64,000 nt of DNA from Oikopleura dioica (Eukaryota > Chordata > Appendicularia > Copelata > Oikopleuridae), in the NCBI GenBank assembly GCA_907165135.1, contig OU015567.1:10049001-10113000 (forward strand), in the 5' to 3' direction. The position numbers and the translations under genes are program-made. Position 1 is the first letter of the stretch. Every line of letters begins with the position of its first letter. The notes under the pieces are model-generated. The model did not search any database. It worked only from the letters and a program-made list of their open reading frames with translations, and was not told the origin of the DNA. This document shows, piece by piece, positions 1 to 11,000 of this stretch.

Positions 1-71
1 AAATATGATTTCAAATTTCAAGAAAAATGAGAAAGTGACTATTTCATAGTCGGTATGAAATTTTATTTCAG

Positions 72-281
72 AAATATGATATGGAAAAAGAACGAAGAGA
101 AGAATCTCCGACAGAGAAAAACGTCATGAACAGTGGAAATATCGAAGTCTCTCAAAGTAGATTTGAAGAGCTTCGGAACTGGCTACTAGACGGCCCGATG
201 GTACGATCAGTAATTATGGCCGTTGAGTGGTTCCTTGTTGTTGCCATCGTTGTTGGTGCGGTTCTGGCTATTCCTCAGTGA
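72..281 (+). CDS. 3' terminal exon of a small tail-anchored protein (partial)
   Basis: A polypyrimidine stretch ending in CAG just before position 72 looks like a splice acceptor, and the frame from there (or from ATG at 81) runs to a stop at 281. From the ATG it gives 66 residues: a charged N-terminal part rich in Glu, Arg and Ser, then a hydrophobic segment at about residues 43-64 that ends almost at the C-terminus. That layout fits a tail-anchored or single-pass membrane protein. The acceptor makes it likely that this is the last exon of a gene starting left of the window, but a complete 66-aa gene trans-spliced at that AG is equally possible. The family is not recognised. Confidence 0.5.
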   Translation, partial: KYDMEKERREESPTEKNVMNSGNIEVSQSRFEELRNWLLDGPMVRSVIMAVEWFLVVAIVVGAVLAIPQ

Positions 282-434
282 ACAATTACTGTTTTTTCTG
301 CTGTATATTTTCTGTATGATAATGAAAATCGAACAAATAGAACAACTTCTTCAGATCTTTTTAGAATTTTTTTATTAGTGAAGACATAAACGAAGTGGCA
401 GAGGATCAGTTGTGAGAGGAAAGAAACAAAGATG

Positions 435-1321
435 TTAACCGGGGATATTGTCGAAAAGGTGCTGGTTCTGGTTTCGGCCTGCATTTCCCTGGAAAAATTT
501 AATGATTATATTAGCTATTATTATAAGCCAAACCTTTTTCTCGGTCGATTCGATAGTTTCGCGATCGTAACCGCTTGAGGAGCTAAGGTCTTGGATGGAA
601 CACCTCGAAAATTGGGCGTATCCGCTGTCAGACAACTCGTTCGCTGCGTACTCCGCTAGTTGGTATCTGCTACTCTTATCGAAGAGCTTGTCGTCTGAAA
701 GTAGCGTTACTGTGTATGGGTCGACGAAGCGCAACTCATTGGTGCGCTCGACGATGTTGGACACGATGTATTCGTCGACAAGGTGGGGGCAGTTAGAGAA
801 GACGAAGTATTTGACGTCTAGAAGGGTGATGTAACCGTTCTTGCTTTCTTCGATAGTGCTTGCGATTCGCGTCGCTAGAATTAATCAATTAAGCGTTCGA
901 TGTTTCTCTATCTTACCAATGACAGTGTAAACAGCTCGTCGAAACTCCTCAAGTGACTTTCCATCCCGTCGGTACATGAGGAATCGCATAAAGCAGCCGG
1001 CTTTGTAGACGATTTCTTTGCCCTTCTTAGAAGTCAGGAATCCCTTCTGTCTGCTCTCATCCCACCACCATCGGGCAATGTGATCGAATGTGTCGGGCGT
1101 GTTTCGGAGAAGAAATTCGCGGTTGGTAAAGTCGAACTCAATGGAAATGTGGAAATGGGGCACGAAGTGACGTCGTCGTCGTATTTCTCCCAGTCCCTAA
1201 AGCAGGCTGTATCTCTGGCGCTAGAAGAGAATGTACTTACAGTCATCCAATACAAGTAGAAGCGCTTGAGATTCCCTTTCATATTACGATTTTCAAGGGG
1301 AGAAGTTATCTTTTCATGCAT
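435..1321 (-). CDS. Hypothetical protein, four exons
   Basis: Four minus-strand exons join in one frame: 1321-1241, 1196-917, 874-534 and 488-435. They give about 251 aa. The donors read GTAAGT, GTAAGA and GTTTGG, and the introns are 42-45 bp. The last one is 45 bp and can be read through. The N-terminal third has alternating hydrophobic stretches and three consecutive tryptophans near residue 67, the middle is helix-like and charged, and the tail is Ser/Asp-rich. No family is recognised. The start at 1321 is the first Met of the exon; an upstream exon cannot be excluded. The stop faces the end of the plus-strand gene at 281, so the two are convergent. Phase agreement over three junctions is the main evidence that the gene is real. 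Confidence 0.5.
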
Positions 1322-2427
1322 TTAGGCTGCATCAAGCTGGCCACCGTTCGCCGAATATCTAACGGTCTCATTCGGAGCTCAGCTCCGATATTTTCTTCAT
1401 TTTCACTATAATATGTCATGATACAGCTTTCCACTCTAAAAAGGAAGTTGAAAAAATGATAAAGAAAGCCCTGCTAACTTGGAAACGTTGAGTTTTTCGA
1501 AGCGATGTAAAAACTTGTTGATCGCGAGCTGAATGACATCGACCCGGAAGTCTTTAATCTAGGCTTGACAACCTGTGTAAAACTCCTGACTCAGGGTACT
1601 AAAAGATCTTGAAAAGCTGCGTTACCAGATTCTCATTCAAGGTTTTTCATTCAAGATCTTTAGGTACCCTGACTCAGGATTCCTACACAGGTTGTCGAGC
1701 CCAGTCTTCGAGTCCAGGGTTGAGTGGACCGAACTGAACTTCGGTCAGGTCCGGCATTTGCAAATCTTGTTCCCAGTCGAGAGTCATTCCCAATTCTATT
1801 TCTAAATGAATAACTCAAAAAATCAATTGAAAGTGAAAATGATCCGTCTCTCTGAAGAAAAAAATCGCTAATGTAAATCTCGGTGAAGCCGTTTTTCGAA
1901 ATGAAAAAAATGAAAACTGGATTTTTTTCGATTCGGAGAAGAACGAGCCAGGGGGCAGCGCCAGATCGAGCCACTTTTTTCGATAGACGGTTTTTTCTGG
2001 AAAAAATTTCGGGACGATTCATGCTCGACACTGGCCAATCCGCTGACTAGCAGGTAGGTTTTGGGGCCACTCTAACATCTCGTGCCTTCCCGGACTCATT
2101 TCCGCATCAGAAATCGAAAAAAGCAGAAATGGAAGTCGAGCCACAGGTAAGTCTGACAGACCCCTTATTTTTAATGAGAGCCGAGTACCAAGAGATCGAA
2201 AACACTTATAAACTCACCTTATTAAGTACACGATTTTCAATTTTCGCTTAAAAATTAATTGGAACAGTATCAGTGAAACTGTATCATCTTTTTTCTCAAT
2301 AAAAATCAGAGTGAGAGAAGAACGAAATTCACCGGATAATCTAGAGATCTTGAAAGTCACAGTACCCCTATTCGTTTCTGTTTTCGTCTAGAAATGTGAA
2401 TTATGCTTGATTTAACTGAAGATATCA
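1322..2427. other. Gene-free interval with an inverted repeat
   Basis: I see no convincing gene here. The stretch carries the long inverted repeat annotated separately. At 2129 there is a short ATG-GTAAGT start-like exon (six codons) that I could not link in frame to the gene at 2621. Confidence 0.4.
1562..1701. repeat. Inverted repeat, ~52-bp arms (MITE-like or hairpin)
   Basis: The left arm (1562-1613) and right arm (1650-1701) are reverse complements with only a few mismatches. They share ACAACCTGTGTA, CCTGACTCAGGGTAC and AAGATCTTGAA, around a ~36-bp loop. Such a fold-back could be a small non-autonomous DNA transposon or a transcribed hairpin. No obvious target duplication was identified. 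Confidence 0.75.
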
Positions 2428-2495
2428 ATTTGGCGCATTTCAAGTTGCCCTTTTTGGCGCATGTTCAATTCAGTTAGAATTTGCTCTGGCGCCAA
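2428..2495. promoter_or_regulatory. Cluster of three E2F-like GGCGC sites
   Basis: TTTGGCGC occurs at about 2429-2436 and 2453-2460, and TGGCGCCA at about 2488-2495. All lie within 200 bp upstream of the start at 2621. TTTSGCGC is the E2F/DP core. Three copies in 68 bp of AT-rich sequence suggest cell-cycle-linked transcription. Binding itself is inference. Confidence 0.45.
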
Positions 2496-2620
2496 CTTTG
2501 GATTGATTTCAATCAACGAAATCTAAAAAAATGAGTCCAAGCGCGCAGGAGATTCAGTTGTGATTTGCGCACAACCGAAACAGTTGAAAGGCTACTTTTT
2601 TGCGTATTTTACTCTTGACA

Positions 2621-3422
2621 ATGGTTCTCACCGGATCCGCCCCAGAGACTGACTCTCTTGAGATTGCCCAGGTCGCCCAGACGATCAAGACGATCGATCT
2701 TGCTGAAGATGATGCCGAAGACGTCGACTTTGTCGTCCCAGACGAGGATTTGGAGGTAAGGAAGCTTCAGAAACTGACATCCTTTCGTAACTTGTTTTAG
2801 CTTGCTGATGAATCATCCGCTGATGAATCTTCCGACGAAGAAGGGGAAAACGAGGGCGAGAAAGGATCCCTCGAAGTTGTTGAGGAAGACTTCTGCGTCG
2901 AAATCGTCAACGGCGAGTTCAAAAAACTGAAGTTCAACCAGGACCAGCACATGGAGGGCGATTCACAGGTATTTGAAACTCTACAGATCGATTTTTCATG
3001 CTTCGAATGTAGGAGGAAGCTGACTCCCAAGAAGAGGACAACGAAGGCATCACCCTGAAATCCCTCGAGGCCGATCTTCCCGACGAAGACGAAGAAGCCG
3101 ATCCCAACTTTGATCCATGCGCGGTAGGTTTATTCTTTGATAGAAATCTTTGAAAGTTTTTGAGCAAAAAAATAACCGAGAAACTTCAGGAAACCCTCAG
3201 CGATGTCGAAATTGACGCTGAAGAAGTCACCCAAGACGACCCGATGGAGACTGAAAACGTCGAAGGAGTCCACAAAAAGACCGGCGAAATCCTCAGATGT
3301 GAGTTTATATTGAAAATTCAATCAAATAACATCAATCTTTAGGCATCAAAATCAACGAGGACGAGATGAAAGTGATGACGGGCGAAGACAACAAGGAGGA
3401 AAGCGAAGAAATGAAAGAGTAA
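2621..3422 (+). CDS. Acidic Glu/Asp-rich protein, five exons
   Basis: Exons 2621-2755, 2801-2968, 3013-3123, 3190-3298 and 3343-3422 join without a frame break through GT-AG introns of 44-66 bp. The product is about 200 aa and extremely acidic, with runs such as EDDAEDVD and DEDEEAD, and no predicted membrane segment or signal peptide. The longer first frame starts with a TTG, so ATG 2621 is taken as the start. A polyadenylation signal AATAAA lies at about 3490. The composition is that of a nuclear, chaperone-like or chromatin-associated acidic protein, but no family can be named. The E2F-like cluster upstream fits a proliferation-linked role, as inference only. Confidence 0.7.
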
Positions 3423-3570
3423 AAACCAGCGCGCGAAGACTCACTGCCAGCTTTTTTATTCTGTTTTAATCAAAAACTCATTCCTCAAGAATAAAATTGT
3501 TAAACAGATAAACTAAGCGCTCTTTAATTTTTATTGACATGTATCAATTCGCTCCTTTGTCATGCATAAT

Positions 3571-4325
3571 TTACAAAACGATCGCCGCGAAAGTAGCAGC
3601 CGCACTAGCAGCAGCAGTCCCAACAGCAGTCGCAGTAGTGCTAGCGGCAGCAGCAGTTCCAGCCGCGGCGGCTGAAGCAGCGGCGCCAGTTGCAGCAGCT
3701 CCGGAAGCAGTCGCAGCTGAAATGGCGGCTCCAGTCGATGCAAGAGCTCCGGCAACTCCGGTAGAAGTAGCAGCGGCAGAAATAGCAGCGCCAGTCGATG
3801 TTAGTGCTCCAGCAACACTTGTAGACGTTGCCGCGGCAGTGAGAGCAGCACCAGTTGCACTTGCGGCAGCGGTTGCTCCGGAGACCACTCCAGCAGTCGC
3901 TCCAGCGAGACCAGTGGCGGTGGCAACTGAGGAGATGGCTGCTCCAGCTGCTGTAGCGGCAGAGGTCAGTCCGGCAGCGGAAGCTCCTAAAATAAAAATC
4001 ACTTGAGAAAGACTCGGCCTCCGTACCTGATGCGAGAGCTCCACCAACAGCACCAGTAGTAGCACCAATAGCACTTCCAACAGCGGCGCCTACTCCAGTT
4101 GCACCAGCAGATTGAAGAAAAGCAAATGTACTACCAGCGACGACATTGCCAATACCTGCTTGCCACCCTGCAGCAGCTGATCCAGCAGCGATTCCAGCGC
4201 CAGTGAATCCAGCCGCAGCAAGAGCTAAGCATCGATAAAAAATAAGAAACTACTCCGGTGGTACCTGAAAATCCAGCATACCCGCCGACCGCAGCAGCAG
4301 CAATGGGAATTAGTGGGAGTGGCAT
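3571..4325 (-). CDS. IFI6/IFI27 (ISG12) family protein with long Ala/Gly/Thr tail
   Basis: Three exons (4325-4265, 4224-4027, 3986-3571) encode 224 aa, with phases 1, 1 and stop agreeing. After a short hydrophobic N-terminus the second exon reads AGFTGAGIAAGSAAAGWQ and then a valine/glycine stretch ending FLQSAGATGVG. This is the hallmark of the IFI-6-16/ISG12 domain (GFT-GI-AGS ... LQS-GA-G). Vertebrate members are small hydrophobic proteins of mitochondrial, ER or nuclear membranes, often interferon-induced and pro-apoptotic. This copy has an unusual ~140-residue C-terminal extension made almost only of Ala, Gly, Ser, Thr and Val, with an internal ~22-residue direct repeat around STGAAISAAATSTGVAGAL. 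It is about twice the usual family length. The family call is firm; the role is inference. Confidence 0.85.
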
Positions 4326-5085
4326 TTCTCTGAAAAAATATATTTCAAATGAGCTACCTCATAAAAGAAAAATTTGTTCTCAGCGCCACCCCTTTTCCCT
4401 TTTCAATATTATCACTATCGCGTCAAACGCCCCCGCTGGGCAGCATAGTCCGAGTTCAATTCAAGGAAGACTTTAGAAGTGCACAGGAAACATTTTAGTT
4501 TAGACCTCTTATCGAAAACGGCGTTTTCGCAAAGTATCTTGGAGATAAAAATAAAATTCGTGCTAGAAATTGAGAGGACTGCTTTTAGTTTGCTATTCTT
4601 CTGCATGCAAATACTGTTAGCTTACTTTTGTTAGTAATATTTGACCAGTGAATATGCTTACGTCCTAGAGTTATCGGAAAGCTTCAGTTGACATCAGTAG
4701 GGTAGAATGCCATCAAATAGTTGACATCTTATTAATCTAAAATTAATTATGATAATTATTTGATAAATTTAATTTTTGATAATAAAACGGTTTTGATATT
4801 TTTGCTTGCTATGTTGAAATCTATTTTTGGAGAAGCTCTCCTCCGCCTTCAGGGTTTATATGAGTAACGCGTTCCACCACTGTTGATTCTCAGTTCTTGA
4901 TTTTTCTTATAACTTATGTTCTTTAGGATTATTGATGTTTATTTTAAAAATATATATTCAGAGTGAGCAGTGAGCGCAAGACAGGATGTATGAGTAAAAA
5001 TTAAACTACGTGATCAAGCAAAAATTTCGGCGCGGGAAAGAACACGTGTTCAAAAATAGCTTGAAAGAGAATTCGAAGTCAGAGA
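4326..5085. other. AT-rich intergenic region
   Basis: Between the divergently transcribed IFI27-like gene and the large repeat-protein gene I see only AT-rich sequence and no convincing exon. It probably holds both promoters. CAG followed by AGAATG at 5079-5088 could be a trans-splice acceptor for the gene to the right. Confidence 0.4.
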
Positions 5086-8000
5086 ATGAGGAAGAAAGAC
5101 TACGTGGAGCTTTTGTCCAAGGAGTTGTATCACTGTCGAAGGTGCAAAAAGGCGCTGGAGTTGATTGAAAATGGAGCGACGAATCAGTATCAGGATGCGA
5201 ACGGATTTACGGCTATGTACTGGTTCTGTACTAAAGCTGATTGCCTCCCGGTTGTCAAAGGTACCCTTTTCAGTGAAGGGTCGATCAAACTGTTCTTTCA
5301 GCTTTGCTATCAAGATTTCCCGCAGAAATCGATACAACTAATCGTTGGGACAAAACTCCACTTTTTGCTGCTTATAATACCAATAATCGTCTTTGTTGGC
5401 AGTTTTTAGTCCGCCAGAAAGCCAAGAGAAGGTTTTTCACATGGTTCATCGCCAAAAACGCAAAAATTGACATCATGGGCGCGTTTTCAATTCATTCTCC
5501 CGAATTTATTGTTTGAAGCAACTTGAAAACGCATGATAGAATTTCTTCTCAAGCATTTTCGTGAACCAAACAAGCCATTTCGAAGAGATCTTGCCCAACT
5601 TGCCAGCATCGATTTCGACAAAATATACAAAGCCACGATTCGTCGAAAGTTTATAGAGCTCGACAGATTTCTTCGAAAAAAGAAAATCACGACTCTTACT
5701 GACATGGAAAACCCAGTCCAGTTTTGGCTGCAGAATCATCGACTTCTTGGGTCAGATTATTTAGACACGATTTCAAAGTCATCCCCAGGTTTTAGTTCGA
5801 AATTAGTGGTTTAGAATTAGCGCTGCTTGATATTTATATTCGCATGGTAGTCGCCCAAATTGCTTGCTCGCTAGATTGAAACAGATTTTTAAATGGTTTA
5901 CTAACAAGAAACGAACTATTTCGAGTTCTATTTAAAAAGTCGCTGCGAAATCTTGGTCGATTGAAGACCACTCAAAATCTAGATTTAGAAGCACTCAAAA
6001 CGCTCGACAAGCATCTTAAATGTTCTGATACTTTGATCGACGGTTTGCAAAACCCTATTGTTTGGTGGATTAGGCAAGAAGGCTCTCTTGGCTTGGAAGT
6101 GCTTGAAAAGATCAGAAAACGGAAAAACTTTGATGAAATTCTCCAAAAAGACGTTGCAACAATAGTCTCTGAAGGATTGAATGATCTGTTTGTCGTAAAC
6201 GGGCTGCTCGAATTGATCAAGTTCTTTGAAAATGAAGACAACGCTCCTCAGGAAAACCTTGATTCCGGAGTAATTGACCCGGATGGACATCTTCAAATAA
6301 TCTTCTCAGAACTTCAACATCTTCAACGGCCACTTTTCGTCTGGTCGACTAAAGCGGCAATCATCGGTCCAGCAGGTCTTCAACTTCTTTCAAAATCATT
6401 CGACTTCGAGGATCTTCTTAAAAACGAACTATCGACGATTCTTGAAGAAATGTCTGAAGAACATATATTTGGCTTGAATTTGATTCAGCGGTATTGCTCT
6501 GACAATGATATCGAGCTGAAAGTGGCGTTGCCAAAAGATATTCTCGACAAATGGATGAATGTAAAGGACGAAGACAATTTTCTCCTGGAAATGATCATTG
6601 ATTCCGCGGACTCAGTTGAAATCCTCCTACGATCATTGTTTGACATCATCTGCGATCATGAAGATTTCGAAGAGCTCTACCCGAAGTTAGATAAACTTGG
6701 AACTTATCTGCAGCTAAAAGAGTTCGAATTTGCAAATCCGATCCGTTGGTGGGTCCTCGAAGAAGGCAAAGCTGGAGGCGAGCTACTGACAGCTCTGATC
6801 AAAAAAGACTTTGAAGAAGTAATCGTTGAGGACTTCGCAATGATGGCTTATTTTAAAGAGTTCGCTCTTTATGATTCCGCAAAAGTTGGAGTTCTATCAC
6901 TCGCTTCTTATGCTCTCAGTAAAAATTTGGCACAAAGCGCCAACAAGGGATTCGCTAAAATTCTACCAAGCCCGCTTCAGTGGTGGTCTGAGCTTCCATT
7001 TGGAGACTTCATCGGCTCCGTTCGGCTACTCAAATCGTCTGAGAAAGTGTCGATCGTGATGGAAGACATGGAAGACTACCAACTCGAGAAGAATCCAATT
7101 TTTACGAACGGAAATCAATTTCTCGATGTTCTTTTCTCAGACTTTTGCGGGTCTCCGATTACTAGTGTTCTTCTAGAGCTCAGTAAGATCGAGAAGAAGT
7201 ATCAACGGCAAATCTGTGACTATATCAATCAGTCTGAAAGAAAATTCTCAAAATGCGATCATTCGCTTGTTTTCTGGCTTCTTCTATCGGATAAATTTTG
7301 TCCAGATGTTCTTGAGCTTTTTTATGGCGGAGTCGACCAGATCACTTCTGTTCTTCGAGAACTTCACGAATTAAAGCTTTTAGACAGCGAGCTTACAGAT
7401 GGACTTTATCAACTGATGATAGCTAAAGAAGATGACTTCAAAACTGTATTTAGTAAAATAGGAAAGGTCAGAGAGAAACTTTTCTTTCTTGAAATAGGTT
7501 TCGTTTTCGACCTTCATCAGAAAACCCATTGCTTCTTTGGTTTACACATGGAAAATCATCCCCGGAGAAAAGCATGAAAATCTTCATGAACACCGTTGAA
7601 AACCCTGAAGAATCAATTTGCCAAGAAATCAAAGCTCTTCGTGATAGTTACGTCCTCAACAATTATTCAGAAGAAATCACTCTCTTCGTAAAAATATTGA
7701 TGCTGTTCCCTGAGCACTCTCATTTAGCGAAAATTATAATCGACAATCTCGGGAATCCCCTCATTTGGTGGTACAAATTCTCCAATGACGAGGATTTTGT
7801 CGACACAATATCGAAAATGGACGATTTCGTCGATTACTTCAAAGACTTTCTTTTAGAAAACTTCCCAGAGCCTGAAAAAGCGTACTTAGCCATAAGCTCG
7901 GGGTTCTGATAACTCATCTCTTCCATATTTCAAGCACTTTTGAAAACCCTAGACAAGCTCAAGACGAGAAGCTGTAACTGAATTTCTTGAAAACTTTCCT

Positions 8001-11000
8001 GTAGTTTGGTGGATGCAAAATCATTCAAAGCTGAGTGACTCTGTATTGTTTTTTGTTGGAGAACTTGCTGTAAATATGGAAGAGCTATTGGAGGCTAATT
8101 TGATGGAGCTTGTAAAAACTGGTGATATTCATCACGAAGATATGAGGTATAAACTTACTCTAAGACATTAAACTGATATGTTTAGAGTGGCGTTCTTCCG
8201 ATTGATCAGTTTACTGTCAGAATATGGCTCAATCTTTGAGCAGGTTCTTTCAGAAATTGAAAATCCGCTGACTTGGTGGCTCGCTTCAAAAGCTTCTTCT
8301 GAAGAAGCAATTATTTGTCTTCCTACTTTATCTAACTCTTGCGATCTTTTACATTCCATCGTGGCAGAGTTGGAATTCTTTGAATTTGACGAACTTTCGA
8401 AAGAGAAGTTGGATGTGATCATCGAAGTTTTGCAGAAGAAAGAAATTGTCAGTGTCCCTGAAGGCGCACTGGTTCTTTGGTCGAAGAGAGAAGAGGTTTT
8501 CGGAGATGAGTTCTTGAAGGTCATTTTTTCGACAGAAAACGCGGAAGGCTTGATATCAAGTGATCTTTGGAGAATCTTCGAGGAATCGAGAGAAAATGCA
8601 TTTCTCCGCATTCTCGGGAAAATAGAAGAGTATTCTTCGGAGACTGTTCTCGCTGAAATCAAAAACACGATTGACTCGTGGGAGGATAATTTCACGATTT
8701 TTACTAACTGCGAAGAGGATCAGATTCGAACTTCTTTGGAACTTCTATTGGAGACAAATTCATTCGCTAGAAAAGCAGAAAATTATCTCATTGAAGCGGA
8801 AGACGACATTAGATTTGTCATGTTGCTCAAATTTTTAGAAGAACGTGGTGATTTAGACATCATTTCTAATCCGCTTTCACTGGCATTTCATCGTGCTGAA
8901 TTAATTCAAAAAGCAGATGTAACGCTCAGCATAGATGAGAATGAAGAGGACGACTTCAAGTCTTTCTTTGACGAAATTTCTACCAGTGAAAATATAACAA
9001 GAGCATTTGAAGCCGCAGAAATATTGCGGGACCAAAAAATTGGCGGCTTTCTGAAGAGCGAACTACAAAAGCGAGTTCGACTTTCAGTAGCAGTAAAGGC
9101 CGAGCACGAGCCTGAAAAACTCGTCAAACTGATTCTTGAGCATTCAAACGAAGAAACTGAGGTTGCATATTTCTTCGATGATCACAAAGAGGCAAATACT
9201 ATTCCTGACGTTGAAGATATTTTAGTTATCAGTACAAATGTTTCAAATCGGGATAATTTTATTAGCATGCTCTCTGCAAATATAGAAAACCCCTTTTCAT
9301 GGGGAATATCAAGCGTTTCTGGTGATAACTCTTCATGCCTCGTCCCGCTCATTGCCGCCTCGTCAAAAAGCATCAAAGAAGAAATCACTGAGTTCTTTTC
9401 TGAGGAATCGATCGTTCTTTCTTTCGAAGAGAACTCAACCACAAAAGTAGATCCGGTGATGATAGAAGAGTGCATCGTTAATTTTTACAAAGAGATGCCT
9501 CAAAACATCAGGAGTTTCTTCGAAAAAACAATCTTCTCAAAAATCGTCGAGGACAAGAAAGTCGATTGGATGGAAACGCAGCTAGGAGAAATCGCACTTT
9601 CAATCTTTGACAAATCCACTCCTGCTCAAGAACTAAAAATTTCATTTACCGCGCTTCTGAATCGACATGGAGGAAGCTTTGAAACAATGAAGAGGATTTT
9701 CGATCAACTCAAAATGAAGCACCTGAACGAAGTAATCGGCGACATGGTTTTGGCAGAGAAGTTTTTGATGAAATACATCGAGATCGTGATTCTAAGCTCC
9801 TTCGTTGGAGACAACAAGGACTCATCAGTCATGGAGAATATTTTAGAAATACAGCCTGAGTTTTTCAGCCAAAAAGAAAGAAGTATCGCGTTTCAGTCAT
9901 TGTCGAAAAAAGCAAAGTCCTCGAAGATATTTTCAAAGTTTAGTGATAGCGGTGGTAAACCTGGCGTCTTTCTTCGAACAAATGAAGACATTGAACTAAA
10001 AAAAGACGATCAACTTGCTCAATTTTTGAAACAAACGGTTGTCAGTCACTATCATCTCTCTGAAGAAAAGGAAGACATGAACGAGATCCCGAATGTCTCT
10101 CTTGATTCCATCCTTGGTGTTGGAAAGATGAGCTTTGTAACCATCGGCCGCGTGACTTGCGAAGAAGAGTTGGCTGAACTCAAAGTCAAAAATATCAAAG
10201 GCTCCGTTCTCAAAGTATTCATCAAGCCTTACTCCCGGTCTTCTTTGCTGAAACTCGAGGATTCTAGCGTTGAAAAATTCCTCGAGCCCCTCAGTGGGGT
10301 GAAATTCAGTGACATCGGCGGAACGACCCGTGGGTTTGTTCTTCAGACAAAGTTTGACATGAATCTTGGTCAATTTTTGGAGAAAAAAGGGTGGCTCTTC
10401 AAAGAAGACGCGCCAACCCTAGAATCACGAGTTTTCTTACTAAAGAAGATCTTGGAAGCAATTGGATATCTTCACGAGAATAATATCAATCATTTGAATT
10501 TGAAGCCCTCCAATGTTCTAATTACGCAAGATCTGGCGGGAAGAAAAACTGCTTTGGACGTCTGCGTCCGCGATTTACGGTAATCCCGTTACTCTTGTGT
10601 GGATATTTTAATTTTTCTAGTGACAACAATTTGAAAAAGAACGAAATGATGCTCTGCCCAGGTTTTACATCTCCTGAGCAATTTATCTCCTCAACCATTT
10701 CTGAAACTTCCGATTTGTATCCGATCGCACGATTAATCCTCTTCTGTCTCCTTGACAATCATCTATTCTGGTTCCTTTGCTCAAGGCCTAACACCCGCGA
10801 GGTCCTTCAAGATCATCTCGACGGACTTGAACAGCTTCCAGAACTCATGTTCTGCGTCAAGCAGAATTTAAGCATGTCCAGCGACTTTAGGCAAAATTCT
10901 GTTCAGCAATTAAAATCAAAATTGCCATCGATGCTTGGCGAGCTCAAGCATGCTTCGCCGAGATTGAAAGAACTTTTTAACTTCAGGAATGATTTTCAAA

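Noticed and set aside
2129-2146. Short ATG exon followed by GTAAGT
   Set aside because: The six codons could not be joined in frame to the exon at 2621 or to any other exon.
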